From Nocardioides lijunqiniae (GTDB lineage Bacteria; Actinomycetota; Actinomycetes; Propionibacteriales; Nocardioidaceae), in the NCBI RefSeq assembly GCF_015024225.1, contig NZ_JACJGM010000017.1, forward strand, positions 1-64,000: a stretch of DNA of 64,000 bases, given 5' to 3'. Shown here piece after piece: positions 52,662 to 60,959 of this stretch. The notes beneath the pieces were generated by a model. The model worked only from the letters and a program-made list of their open reading frames with translations, did not search any database and had not been told where the DNA came from. Both the position numbers and the translations under genes were made by a program. Numbering within the stretch: the stretch's first letter is position 1; each line of letters starts with the position of its first letter.

Positions 52662-53367
52662 CGGCGTCCTCCCGGACCACGCGCACGGTCATGGTGGTGT
52701 TGCCGATCTTGACCCGCGAGCCGTCGTGGAGCACGGCGTGCTTGACCTTGCGGCCCTCGACGAGCATCCCGTTGGTCGAGCCGAGGTCGTGGACCTCGAT
52801 CTCCACGTCGTCGCCGATGCCCGAGACGGTGAACTCCACGTGGCGACGGCTGACGCCGGGGTCGCTGATGCGGACGTCGGCCTCGGTGCCACGCCCGATG
52901 ACCAGCCCCGGGGGCTGCAGCGGGTGCTTCGTGCCGTTGACGTCGAGCACGGCGCGGGCCCGCGTCACCTGCGTGTGCGAGGCGTTGCCGGTGACCGAGG
53001 CCTGGGCGGAGCTGCGGATCCGGAAGCGGCCGGTGGTGAGGTCGTCGGCGGGCTCGAAGTCGAGCTGGACCGGGCCGGTGAACACGTAGCCCTGCGCGTC
53101 AGCGTGCTCGCGCAGCTGCCCGATGAGCTCCTTGGCCATCGCGCCCTCGTACGTCGAGAGCCGGTCCAGGTCGGTCTGGGAGAGCTCGACGTGGAAGTCG
53201 TTGGGCACCAGCCGGCGGTCGCGCGAGAGGATCTGGGCGTTGTTGTCGCACTCGCGCTGGAGCGCGGCCGCGATCTCGACCGGCTGCACCGCGGAGCGGA
53301 ACGCCCGGGCGAACGCGCCGGAGATCATCTGCTCGAGCCGTTGCTCGAACCTCTGCAGCCCTCCCAC
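52654..53367 (-). CDS. fhaA: FHA domain protein FhaA (DUF3662 + FHA)
   Basis: 237-aa protein. The N-terminal DUF3662 domain (FEQRLEQMISGAFARAFRSAVQPVEIAAALQRECDNNA) is followed by a C-terminal FHA domain (LVIGRGTEADVRISDPGVSRRHVEFTV, DLGSTNGMLV). It is shorter than mycobacterial FhaA because the long linker is nearly absent. FhaA binds phosphorylated MviN/MurJ-like partners and regulates peptidoglycan synthesis. The GTG at 53367 has AAGGAGGGG upstream and is the first gene of the operon; the promoter lies in 53368-53525. Confidence 0.92.
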   Translation of the reverse strand: MGGLQRFEQRLEQMISGAFARAFRSAVQPVEIAAALQRECDNNAQILSRDRRLVPNDFHVELSQTDLDRLSTYEGAMAKELIGQLREHADAQGYVFTGPVQLDFEPADDLTTGRFRIRSSAQASVTGNASHTQVTRARAVLDVNGTKHPLQPPGLVIGRGTEADVRISDPGVSRRHVEFTVSGIGDDVEIEVHDLGSTNGMLVEGRKVKHAVLHDGSRVKIGNTTMTVRVVREDADV

Positions 53368-53525
53368 GTCCCCCTCCTTCCGCAGACAGCGCCAGACATG
53401 ACGAACGGACCCGTCCTCGAGACGGGGTTCGATCGATCGTATCGGGGTCGGGCCCGCGGATCGTGCACCCTCCGTCCCGGTTTGGGGGTCAAACCCGCCC
53501 TGGGATAACCTGACCCGGCTCACTT

Positions 53526-53608
53526 GCGCGAGTGGCGGAACGGCAGACGCGCTGGCTTCAGGTGCCAGTGTCCGAAAGGGCGTGGGGGTTCAAATCCCCC
53601 CTCGCGCA
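53526..53608 (+). tRNA. tRNA-Leu (CAG)
   Basis: 83-nt class II tRNA with acceptor arms GCGCGAG/CTCGCGC, anticodon stem CTGGC/GCCAG around TTCAGGT with CAG at 53559-53561, a variable arm GTGTCCGAAAGGGCGT and T arm GGGGGTTCAAATCCCCC. CCA is not encoded. A strong terminator follows within 10 bp. Confidence 0.97.
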
Positions 53609-53616
53609 CAGAAGCA

Positions 53617-53650
53617 CCGCAGGGCCCCGGGTCTCCCCGGGGCCCTGCGG
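53617..53650. terminator. Hairpin terminator after tRNA-Leu
   Basis: CCGCAGGGCCCCGG and CCGGGGCCCTGCGG form a perfect 14-bp stem with a six-base loop. It lies 8 bp past the tRNA and also before the convergent HAAS-type gene stop, so it can act from both sides. Confidence 0.9.
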
Positions 53651-53684
53651 CGTTGATGGGCCCGGCGGCCCACCGCGCTCGGCG

Positions 53685-54710
53685 TCAGGCGGGCGCGCTG
53701 GTCCGGCCCCGGCCCGCCGCCGGCGTGGCTGCCGCGTCGCGGCGCAGCAGGAGGTGCTGGCGCACGCTGGCGACGACGTCCCACGCGCAGAGCGCGAGGA
53801 TCGTGGCGAGGACGACGGTGCCGACCACGCGCGGCTCCCAGACGTTGTCGTCGGCCAGCATCGCCGGCGCGAAGTCGGGGTTCTCCACGCCCACGACGGT
53901 CATCACGACGACGACGAACGCCGCCAGCACCGCGTTCAGCGCGGCGTTGACCAGGACCAGGGGCAGCGTCCACCGGCCGACGCGGTACTTGACGACCTCG
54001 AGGACGCCGCCCGCCAGCATGATGACGATGAACGCGGGGATCCAGCTGTCCCAGAGCGCCGGGTCCACGAGCGGGACCGGGTCGCCGTCGGCGTCGTCGA
54101 CGACCCCCCTGACGTGCTGCCACGGCAGCCAGGCGATGGACACGGCGACCACCACCAGCCCCCAGACGAGCTCGGACACGCCGATCTGGCGCTGCGGCGG
54201 CACCGGCGGCAGCAGGTCGGGGCTCCAGGGCTCCTGCTCGTCGGTGGCCGGGGCGCGCTGCTCGTCGCCGTACCGCTCGACGAGGGCGAAGGCGAGCCCG
54301 GTCCAGAAGACGATGTGCAGGCCGACCGTGAACGTGTCGAGGGCGGCGTGCAGCAGCCCGAGGGGCAGGCTCTCGCCCTCGATGCCCACCTGGACCACGG
54401 TCATCGCGACCAGCACGATCGGCAGGACGGTGACCAGCGTGGCCCGCAGGACCCCGACGAAGTCGTCGAAGACGGCGGGGCCGATCAGGTGGCGCGGGCG
54501 GGTGTCGTAGCTGCGGGCCAGGACGGCGGGGTCCCCGAGCTCGAGGAGCACCTCGCGCGTGGCCGCCGGGTCGTCGCCGTGCGCGTCGCGCATGTCGGCG
54601 ATGGTGCCGCGCAGCTCGTCGGTGACGTCGGCGCGGATGGCCTCGGGCAGGCGGCGCGAGACCGCCGCCAGGTAGCGCTCGACCAGGTCGGTGGTGCTGT
54701 CGTCGTTCAT
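53685..54710 (-). CDS. HAAS-like domain multi-pass membrane protein
   Basis: 341-aa protein. The N-terminal 80 residues (LVERYLAAVSRRLPEAIRADVTDELRGTIADMRDAHG...) resemble the HAAS domain found with PadR regulators. About seven membrane helices follow in pairs, with a proline-rich cytoplasmic or extracellular loop (PWSPDLLPPVPPQRQ) between. Function unknown. The ATG at 54710 overlaps the padR stop (ATGA). The PadR-HAAS pairing is a frequent regulatory unit and implies co-regulation. Confidence 0.8.
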   Translation of the reverse strand: MNDDSTTDLVERYLAAVSRRLPEAIRADVTDELRGTIADMRDAHGDDPAATREVLLELGDPAVLARSYDTRPRHLIGPAVFDDFVGVLRATLVTVLPIVLVAMTVVQVGIEGESLPLGLLHAALDTFTVGLHIVFWTGLAFALVERYGDEQRAPATDEQEPWSPDLLPPVPPQRQIGVSELVWGLVVVAVSIAWLPWQHVRGVVDDADGDPVPLVDPALWDSWIPAFIVIMLAGGVLEVVKYRVGRWTLPLVLVNAALNAVLAAFVVVVMTVVGVENPDFAPAMLADDNVWEPRVVGTVVLATILALCAWDVVASVRQHLLLRRDAAATPAAGRGRTSAPA

Positions 54711-55051
54711 GGGGTGCCTCCTCGGAGAACGGACTCGATGCGGGCGCCGAGGTCGGCCCACTCCTGGGCCATCTCGTCGCGGAGTCGCTCACCCAGCGGG
54801 CTGACGACGTAGAACTTGCGCGGCCGGGACTCGTCGGTGTTCCACTCGCTGCTCAGCAGCCCCTGCTTCTCCAGCCGCCGCAGCAGCGGGTACAGCGTGT
54901 TGGCGTCCACCGGGAAGCCGGCCTCGTCGAGCGTGCTCAGCAGCGCGTAGCCGTACTGCGGGGTCCGCAGCACCGCCAGGCACGCCAGGACGACGGAGCC
55001 TCGGCGGATCTCCTGCACGTGACCGCCCAGCACCTCGTCGTCGTCGCTCAT
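54707..55051 (-). CDS. PadR family transcriptional regulator
   Basis: 114-aa winged-helix repressor: QEIRRGSVVLACLAVLRTPQYGYALLSTLDEAGFPVDANTLYPLLRRLEKQGLLSSEW is the DNA-binding domain, with a short C-terminal helix for dimerisation. The inducer is unknown. The ATG at 55051 is chosen; an upstream start at 55075 would extend into the palindromic operator. It heads the two-gene operon with the HAAS-like membrane protein and probably represses itself. Confidence 0.92.
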   Translation of the reverse strand: MSDDDEVLGGHVQEIRRGSVVLACLAVLRTPQYGYALLSTLDEAGFPVDANTLYPLLRRLEKQGLLSSEWNTDESRPRKFYVVSPLGERLRDEMAQEWADLGARIESVLRGGTP

Positions 55052-55059
55052 GCCGACGA

Positions 55060-55084
55060 CAATAGTGTGTGACACACACTATTG
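55060..55084. promoter_or_regulatory. PadR operator palindrome
   Basis: Perfect inverted repeat with 12-bp arms CAATAGTGTGTG (55060-55071) and CACACACTATTG (55073-55084) around one central base. It lies 9 bp upstream of the padR start, and its AT-containing core stands out in this GC-rich setting. ATAGTGTGT-type sites are typical of PadR-like regulators. It could also act on the divergent GNAT gene 57 bp away. Confidence 0.85.
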
Positions 55085-55140
55085 CAACGGGCACTTCGTT
55101 GTGGGTCATCTCGTCTGGTCGCGTGAGGCAGGATCGCCCC

Positions 55141-55446
55141 ATGACGACCGAGGTCCTGCGCAACGACGCCGAGAGCCGCTACGAGATCCGCGAGGGCGAG
55201 ACCCTGCTGGGGTTCGCCGCCTACCAGTCCACCCCCGAGCTCGTGGTCTTCACCCACACCGAGGTGTTCCCCGGCTCCGAGGGCAAGGGCGTGGGTGGGG
55301 CGCTGGTCCGCGCCGCGCTCGACGACGTCCGCGCCCAGGAGCTGCGGGCGCTGCCGGTGTGCCCGTTCGTCCAGGCCTACCTGCAGCGCCACCCCGAGTA
55401 CGCCGACCTCGACTACCGCGCCCCGCGGTCCACCGCCACGGATTGA
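55141..55446 (+). CDS. Small GNAT family N-acetyltransferase (YjdJ type)
   Basis: 101-aa single-domain GNAT. RYEIREGETLLGFAAYQSTPELVVFTHTEVFPGSEGKGVGGALVRAALDDVRA contains the acetyl-CoA loop GKGVGG, and LPVCPFVQAYLQRHPEYADL is the conserved end of this short family. The substrate is unknown. The ATG at 55141 is preferred over an upstream frame start within the PadR operator. Divergent from padR. Confidence 0.9.
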   Translation: MTTEVLRNDAESRYEIREGETLLGFAAYQSTPELVVFTHTEVFPGSEGKGVGGALVRAALDDVRAQELRALPVCPFVQAYLQRHPEYADLDYRAPRSTATD

Positions 55447-55540
55447 GCGTCGGCCTCGGGTCGTGTGCCGGAGACCGCGCTCGGGCGCTGCGTGCGGCAC
55501 ACGACCCGCAGCCGACCCCCGCCAAGCGCTCGCGGACGGG

Positions 55541-56587
55541 CTAGACGTGGTGCTCGGTGAGCACCAGCGCGAGGTCGTCGTCGACGTGGGTGCCGGCGTG
55601 CAGGAGCAGCTGGTCGACGAGGTGGTCGAGCGCCTGGTCGAGCGAGCCGTCGGCGAGCTCCTCGGCGTGGTCGTCGAGGGGGAAGAAGCGGCCGCGGCGG
55701 TCGCGGGCCTCGATCAGCCCGTCGGTGTAGAGCAGCATCCGGGCGCCCTCGGGCCACGGGTGGGTGCTCAGCACCGGGTCGGCGCCGAGCCCGAGCGGCA
55801 GGGTGTGCTCGCTGGGGTCGAGGCTCTCGATGCGGCGTCCGGCCACGAGCACGGGCGAGGGGTGCCCGCAGTTGGCCAGCGTGATCCGGTCGTGGGCGAA
55901 CTCCGCCACGATCGCGGTCACGAAGTCCTCGTCCGAGACCATCCGACCGACGGCCGCGTCGAGCGAGCGGGCGACCGCGCCGACGTCGCTCTCGGTCACC
56001 GCGGCGTGGCGGAAGGCGCTGAGCACCGACGCTGCGACCTGCACGGCCTCGATGCCCTTGCCCTTGACGTCGCCGACGATCATCCGCACGCCGTACGGCG
56101 TCGAGCTCACCTCGTACAGGTCCCCGCCGACCTGGGCGGCCGTGGTCGCCGAGACGTAGCGGGCGGCGAGCTCGACATCGGCCAGGCGCGAGGGGATCGA
56201 GCTGAGCAGGGCCTGCTGGGCGGTGGCCGCGATGACGGTCATCCGGCGCAGCCGCTCCTCGCGGCGGTCGCGCACGACGGCCGAGATCACCGCCAGCACG
56301 CCGAGGGCGGCGCCGAGCCAGCCGCGCAGGGCCCACTCCGCGCCGGCCGGGCCGTCGTCGACGTAGCCGATGAGGAAGGCCAGCGCCACGCTGGCCACCG
56401 CCACCGCGGTGGTGCGCCGCGCGGTGGTGAGCATCGAGGCGACGATCGCGCTCGCGGAGTAGGTGGCGGTGAGGAGCAGGTCGCGGCGCAGGTCGCCCAC
56501 GACGAGGAGCGCGAGGACGCCGAAGCCGGCCTGGAGCCCCCGATCGCGTGCGAGGAGCCCCAGCCGTCCGAGAGTGCTGGGGGGCAT
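55541..56587 (-). CDS. SpoIIE-family (PP2C-like) membrane phosphatase
   Basis: 348-aa protein with several N-terminal membrane helices (about 20-110: AGFGVLALLVVGDL, ASVALAFLIGYV, GWLGAALGVLAVISAVV) and a C-terminal PPM/SpoIIE domain. Metal-site residues appear in AAQVGGDLYEV, MIVGDVKGKGIEA and LLYTDGLIEARDRRG. Such phosphatases usually act on anti-anti-sigma factors, but no partner gene is adjacent. No sensor domain beyond the membrane part is visible. The ATG at 56587 (MPPSTLGRL) is chosen; an ATG four codons upstream is possible. Confidence 0.85.
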   Translation of the reverse strand: MPPSTLGRLGLLARDRGLQAGFGVLALLVVGDLRRDLLLTATYSASAIVASMLTTARRTTAVAVASVALAFLIGYVDDGPAGAEWALRGWLGAALGVLAVISAVVRDRREERLRRMTVIAATAQQALLSSIPSRLADVELAARYVSATTAAQVGGDLYEVSSTPYGVRMIVGDVKGKGIEAVQVAASVLSAFRHAAVTESDVGAVARSLDAAVGRMVSDEDFVTAIVAEFAHDRITLANCGHPSPVLVAGRRIESLDPSEHTLPLGLGADPVLSTHPWPEGARMLLYTDGLIEARDRRGRFFPLDDHAEELADGSLDQALDHLVDQLLLHAGTHVDDDLALVLTEHHV

Positions 56588-56705
56588 GCCTGAGAGCATC
56601 CCAGCCCGCAGGGGTCCTGACCTGCGAATACACAGACCCGTGGCCGGAATGTTCCGCCCGCCCTCGGTCACCGCGCGGGCTTGGCGGTGCTGCCACGCTG
56701 GGCCC

Positions 56706-57689
56706 ATGCCCGCCACCGCCGTGCTCGACGCCGTGCTCGACCGCTCCCTCGTGCTGGGCTACACCAGGATCGGCCCCTCGCTGCGTCGCCGGTGGTGGCC
56801 CGCCGACCCCGCGCCAGGCTCGATGCGCGGCAGGCGGGTCGTCGTCACCGGCGCCACCTCGGGCATCGGCGAGGCGATCTCGGTCTCCCTGGCCGAGCTG
56901 GGCGCGACGGTCCACCTGCTCGGCCGCAGCGCCGACAAGGTCACCCGCTACGCCGAGCGGCTGCGACAGGCCGTGCCCGGCGCGGACGTCGTCGAGGAGG
57001 TCTGCGACATCGGCGACCTGGACGCCGTGCGGGCGTGGTGCGCCGACCTGCTCGAGCGCGTCGACGTGCTCCACGGACTGGTCCACAACGCCGGTGCGAT
57101 GCCGCCGAAGCGCGCCGAGACGCCGCAGGGCCACGAGACTGCCCTGGCCGCCCACGTGCTCGGCCCGCACCTGATCACCGAGCTGCTGCTGCCCGCGCTG
57201 GGCGCCGCGACGACCTCGGGCGGCTCGTCGGTGGTCTTCATGGCGTCGGGCGGCATGTACGGCGCCGGGCTGCGCGGCACCGAGGACGAGATCGAGTTCC
57301 GCGACGGCACCTACGACGGCGTGCAGGCCTACGCGCGGACCAAGCGGATGCAGGTCGTCCTGGCCGACGCCTGGGCGCGGCGGCTGCGTGGCGGCGGCGT
57401 CCGTGTCGAGAGCATGCACCCAGGCTGGGTGGCGACGCCCGGCGTGACCGAGAGCCTGCCGCGCTTCAGCAAGGTGATGGGCCCGCTGCTGCGCGACGCG
57501 CGCGGGGGCGCCGACACGGCCGTCTGGCTGGTGGCGACCCGCCCCGAGTCGTCCGGCAGCCACCACTTCTGGCACGACCGGGCGCTGCGCCCGACGACGT
57601 TCGGCTGGCAGCGCGACCAGGACGCCGGCACGGTCGAGCGGTTCCTGGCCTACGTCTCCACCGCGACCGCGACGTCCGCCGCCTGGTAG
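56706..57689 (+). CDS. Short-chain dehydrogenase/reductase
   Basis: 327-aa SDR. A roughly 45-residue leader precedes the Rossmann motif VVVTGATSGIGEAIS. LHGLVHNAGAMPPKR gives the NAG motif and AYARTKRMQVVLADA the active-site Y-x-x-x-K (YARTK). The leader resembles those of actinobacterial dehydrogenases of the DHRS12 type. The substrate is unknown. Divergent from the SpoIIE-type gene; convergent with the next SDR. Confidence 0.88.
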   Translation: MPATAVLDAVLDRSLVLGYTRIGPSLRRRWWPADPAPGSMRGRRVVVTGATSGIGEAISVSLAELGATVHLLGRSADKVTRYAERLRQAVPGADVVEEVCDIGDLDAVRAWCADLLERVDVLHGLVHNAGAMPPKRAETPQGHETALAAHVLGPHLITELLLPALGAATTSGGSSVVFMASGGMYGAGLRGTEDEIEFRDGTYDGVQAYARTKRMQVVLADAWARRLRGGGVRVESMHPGWVATPGVTESLPRFSKVMGPLLRDARGGADTAVWLVATRPESSGSHHFWHDRALRPTTFGWQRDQDAGTVERFLAYVSTATATSAAW

Positions 57690-57692
57690 CCC

Positions 57693-58424
57693 TCACCAGG
57701 GCACGACGCCGGCCGCGTCGACGAACCTCCCGGCCGGCCGCTCGGTCGCCGAGCCGGCGCGCCACACCACCTCGGCGGCCTCGTCGGCCGTGAGTGGCGC
57801 GAGGTCGCGGCTCATGGGCGTCAGGTCCGTCTGGACGAACCCCGGGCAGACCGCGGTGACGACGACCGACGTCCCCTCCAGCCGGCGCGCCAGCGAGACC
57901 GTGAGGCTGTTGAGGGCGGCCTTCGACGCGCGGTAGGCCGGCACGGCCGTGGCGGCGTACGGCGAGGACGGGTCGGCGTGGTCGGTGAGCGAGCCCATCG
58001 TGCTGGAGACGTTGACGACCCGACCGTCGGCGCTGCGCAGCACGAGCGGCAGGAACGCCTCGATGACCGCGGCGGCGCCGACCACGTTGGTGTGCAGCGT
58101 CCGGGCCAGGACCGACGGCTCCGCGAAGGCCGCGCCGGTGGAGGTGGCCTCGGGCAGGATGCCGGCGTTGTTGACCAGGACGTCGAGGCGGTCGTGACGC
58201 CGTGACAGCTCCTGCGCCGCGCAGCGCACGCTGACCTCGGAGTCGACGTCCAGGCCCACCCCGGAGACCTCCAGCCCCTCGCGGCGGAGCAGGTCCACGG
58301 CCCGTCCGAGGGCCGCCTCGCTCCGGCCGCTGAGGACGACGTGGTCGCCGGCTCGGGCGAAGCGGCGGGCGGTGGCCAGGCCGAGGCCGCGGGTGCTCCC
58401 GGTGACCAGGACGGTGCGTGACAT
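57693..58424 (-). CDS. Short-chain dehydrogenase/reductase
   Basis: 243-aa classical SDR with the cofactor motif LVTGSTRGLGLATARRF, NNAG (LDVLVNNAGILPE), the serine region VNVSSTMGSLTDHA and the YRASK catalytic motif (VPAYRASKAALNSLTVSLA). GRSE after the second strand suggests NADP preference. The substrate is unknown. Stop is 3 bp from the convergent SDR stop. Confidence 0.92.
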   Translation of the reverse strand: MSRTVLVTGSTRGLGLATARRFARAGDHVVLSGRSEAALGRAVDLLRREGLEVSGVGLDVDSEVSVRCAAQELSRRHDRLDVLVNNAGILPEATSTGAAFAEPSVLARTLHTNVVGAAAVIEAFLPLVLRSADGRVVNVSSTMGSLTDHADPSSPYAATAVPAYRASKAALNSLTVSLARRLEGTSVVVTAVCPGFVQTDLTPMSRDLAPLTADEAAEVVWRAGSATERPAGRFVDAAGVVPW

Positions 58425-58534
58425 GGGGTCTCCTTCGAGGGGGTGTCATGCCAGCGTGCCCGCGCCGCGGCGGGCGCTCTCGCGGGATCCGGACCTGTCA
58501 TCGGCCGTCGCCGGGGCCCGGCGATACTGGCGCG

Positions 58535-59152
58535 ATGGAGCAGCCGCACGCGCCGATGCCGGGCGCCGAGTCGCTGGCCGAGCCGCTGCGCTCGCGCTGG
58601 AGCCCGAGCATCTTCGACGACACCCACCGCCTGGACCCCGAGGACCTCGAGACGCTGCTGCACGCGGCGCAGTGGGCGCCGAGCTGGGGCAACAGCCAGC
58701 CGTGGGCGTTCGTCGTCGCCGAGCGCGGGTCGGCGAGCCACGACCTGCTGGTGCCGCACCTGAGCCGTGGCAACGCCGGCTGGGTGCCGCGGGCGAGCGT
58801 CGTCCTGGTGACGGCCGTGCAGGTCGCCCCCGACCCCGACGGCGAGGGCGGGGCCAGCCCGGGCCACGCGTTCCACGACCTCGGCCAGGCGGCCGCCCAC
58901 CTGACGCTGCAGGCGCGCTCGATGGGGCTGCACGCCCACCAGTTCGCGGGCTTCGACCGCGAGGCGGTGCACGCGGCGTTCGGCGTGCCGGCGTGGTTCG
59001 AGGTGATGACCGGGATCGCGGTGGGCGTGCGCGGCAACCCCGAGGACGTCCCCGAGCGCGACCGCGGCCGCGAGCAGAAGGTGCGCCGCCGCCGCGAGCT
59101 CGACGAGTTCGTCTGGGGTCCCGCCTGGGGCGAGCCCTGGCAGGCGCCGTGA
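58535..59152 (+). CDS. Nitroreductase family protein
   Basis: 205-aa FMN-dependent oxidoreductase of the nitroreductase fold. RSRWSPSIFDDTHRL is the N-terminal FMN-binding segment, LLHAAQWAPSWGNSQPWAFVV the second, and AAHLTLQARSMGLHAHQFAGF follows. The electron acceptor in vivo is unknown. The ATG at 58535 lies between divergent genes; overlaps the next gene by 4 bp. Confidence 0.9.
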   Translation: MEQPHAPMPGAESLAEPLRSRWSPSIFDDTHRLDPEDLETLLHAAQWAPSWGNSQPWAFVVAERGSASHDLLVPHLSRGNAGWVPRASVVLVTAVQVAPDPDGEGGASPGHAFHDLGQAAAHLTLQARSMGLHAHQFAGFDREAVHAAFGVPAWFEVMTGIAVGVRGNPEDVPERDRGREQKVRRRRELDEFVWGPAWGEPWQAP

Positions 59153-59796
59153 GCCGCCGCGGCAAGTCGCTGCTGCTCGTCGGGCTGGTCGCGCTGCTGG
59201 TCAACCTCCCGGTGGCCCACAGCACCTGGACGAGCTGGCGGGTCGACCGCGACGGCGTCGACGTCACCGCGTCGGTGACCGACACCCGGCGGCTGCCCGA
59301 CGGCGACGGATACCTCGTGGAGTTCCAGATGCCCACCGAGATCGACCCGGAGGAGCCGCTCTGGGTCGCCCAGGTCGACGAGGCGACGTACGACGAGGCG
59401 GTGGCGCAGGAGCGCGTCGACGTGCGCGTGCTGCGCGACCAGCCGTCGGCGTACACCGTGAGCGGCCAGGTCACCAGCCGCGTCGGCCTGGTCATCGTGC
59501 TGCTCGTCGACGCGCTGCTGCTCGCGGTGGCGCTGCTGATGTGGCGCACGCGAGGACGCGGCGGGCACGCGCTGGTGCTGGTCGCCGACGGCGACGTGGA
59601 GCGCTGCCGCCCCGGCGCGCTGCTGGAGCGGCGGGAGGACGGGCACTACGTCGTGGAGGGCGAGGTGGTCTCGATCGAGGCGGACCGGATCGTGCTCGAC
59701 GTCGACGGCCGCGAGGTGACGGTGCTGCTGGAGGGGCATCACAACCCGGTGGGCCACCAGCAGCCGGCGCGCGTCTCCGGACACCTCGTCGGCTGA
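59149..59796 (+). CDS. Two-helix membrane protein (DUF3592-like)
   Basis: 215-aa protein with an N-terminal helix (SLLLVGLVALLVNLPVAHSTWTSW), an extracytoplasmic domain with VTASVTDTRRLPDGDGYLVEFQMP reminiscent of DUF3592, a second helix (VGLVIVLLVDALLLAVALLMW) and a cytoplasmic domain. The family assignment is weak. GTG start overlapping the nitroreductase stop (GTGA). No functional prediction. Confidence 0.7.
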   Translation: MSRRGKSLLLVGLVALLVNLPVAHSTWTSWRVDRDGVDVTASVTDTRRLPDGDGYLVEFQMPTEIDPEEPLWVAQVDEATYDEAVAQERVDVRVLRDQPSAYTVSGQVTSRVGLVIVLLVDALLLAVALLMWRTRGRGGHALVLVADGDVERCRPGALLERREDGHYVVEGEVVSIEADRIVLDVDGREVTVLLEGHHNPVGHQQPARVSGHLVG

Positions 59797-59823
59797 CGTG
59801 GACGCCGGGGGACACTGGGCAGC

Positions 59824-60306
59824 ATGAGCGCACTCCAGGACTTCTCCGCCACGGGCATCGACGGACGCGATGTCGACCTCGCGGACTACGCCGGCCAGGT
59901 CGTGCTGGTCGTCAACACCGCCTCGCAGTGCGGGTTCACGCCGCAGTACCAGGGCCTGCAGCGCCTCCACGACCAGTACGGCGAGCAGGGCTTCGCGGTC
60001 CTGGGCTTCCCGTGCGACCAGTTCGGCCACCAGGAGCCGGGCGAGGACGACGAGATCGCCGGCTTCTGCGAGCGCAACTTCGGCGTCACCTTCCCGCTCT
60101 TCAGCAAGGTCGACGTCAACGGTGCCGACGCGCACCCGGTGTTCGAGTGGCTGCGCTCGGAGAAGGGCGGCCTGCTCGGCAGCAAGATCAAGTGGAACTT
60201 CACCAAGTTCCTCGTCGGCAAGGACGGCAAGGTCATCGGGCGCTACTCGCCGACCACGGCGCCCGAGAAGATCAGCGGCGACATCGAGAAGGCGCTGGCC
60301 TCCTGA
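59824..60306 (+). CDS. Glutathione peroxidase family thiol peroxidase
   Basis: 160-aa peroxidase of the GPx family. The catalytic cysteine is in VVNTASQCGFTPQYQ (about position 36), with the LGFPCDQFGHQEPG motif containing Q and a second cysteine, and WNFTKFLV carrying the W-N of the active site. A cysteine in FCERNFGVTF may be resolving, suggesting thioredoxin or mycothiol use because actinobacteria lack glutathione. Its TGA overlaps the next ATG by one base. Confidence 0.93.
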   Translation: MSALQDFSATGIDGRDVDLADYAGQVVLVVNTASQCGFTPQYQGLQRLHDQYGEQGFAVLGFPCDQFGHQEPGEDDEIAGFCERNFGVTFPLFSKVDVNGADAHPVFEWLRSEKGGLLGSKIKWNFTKFLVGKDGKVIGRYSPTTAPEKISGDIEKALAS

Positions 60307-60773
60307 TGGCCGTCTTCTCGGCGACCACCAAGGCCGAGGCCGTCGTACCCCACGAGCGCGCGCGCATCTGGGACGCCCTCGTCGACCCGGCGCTGGTCGG
60401 CCGGATGACGCCGTTCGTGAAGCGGATCGAGGCCTCCGGCGAGCACTGGGTCTGGTCGATGAGCGGCCTCGAGGTGATGGGCATCGGCTTCTCCCCGACG
60501 TTCACCGAGCGGATGACGCTCAAGGACCAGGAGCGCATCGAGTTCGAGCACGACCCGCCCGCGAGCGTGAAGGAGCGCGCCGGCGTCACCGGCTGGTACG
60601 ACCTGCGCGACGTCGACGGCGGCACCCGCCTCGAGACCAGCCTCGAGGTCTGCATCAGCCTGCCGCTGCCCCGCGCCGCCGGCCCCGCCGTCCGCTCCGC
60701 CATGAAGGGCGTCATGGCCACCATGGGCGACCGCTTCGCAAAGAACCTGCTGGACCACCTCGCCGCGGGGTGA
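60306..60773 (+). CDS. SRPBCC family protein
   Basis: 155-aa START/Bet v 1-like fold protein: VVPHERARIWDALVDPALVGRMTPFVKRIE is the typical N-terminal helix-grip segment, ending KGVMATMGDRFAKNLLDHL. Such proteins bind hydrophobic ligands or act as cyclases; the ligand is unknown. ATG shares a base with the gpx TGA. Its stop codon overlaps the first base of a 16-bp inverted repeat arm. Confidence 0.85.
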   Translation: MAVFSATTKAEAVVPHERARIWDALVDPALVGRMTPFVKRIEASGEHWVWSMSGLEVMGIGFSPTFTERMTLKDQERIEFEHDPPASVKERAGVTGWYDLRDVDGGTRLETSLEVCISLPLPRAAGPAVRSAMKGVMATMGDRFAKNLLDHLAAG

Positions 60774-60937
60774 GCAGGTTTTTCAGCATCTGCTGAAAGA
60801 CCGGCGCTTCTGGGCGTGAGTTCGGCCCAGAAGCGCTGGCTTATCAGCATCTGCTGAAAAACCTGCTGTGCGGCCGGTACCCACATCTGCTGGTACCGGC
60901 CACCTTCTGGGCCGTCGAAGCGCCCCAGAAGGTGGCC
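60773..60937. terminator. Triple-hairpin intergenic terminator region
   Basis: Three consecutive hairpins lie between the convergent SRPBCC and MMPL genes. First: 16-bp perfect arms AGCAGGTTTTTCAGCA (60773-60788) and TGCTGAAAAACCTGCT (60852-60867), with inner arms GCGCTTCTGGGC (60804-60815) and GCCCAGAAGCGC (60825-60836). Second: GGCCGGTACC (60872-60881) and GGTACCGGCC (60892-60901). Third: GGCCACCTTCTGGG (60898-60911) and CCCAGAAGGTGGCC (60924-60937). Confidence 0.85.
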
Positions 60938-60959
60938 GGCAGGCCCAGAACCGCCGCGG

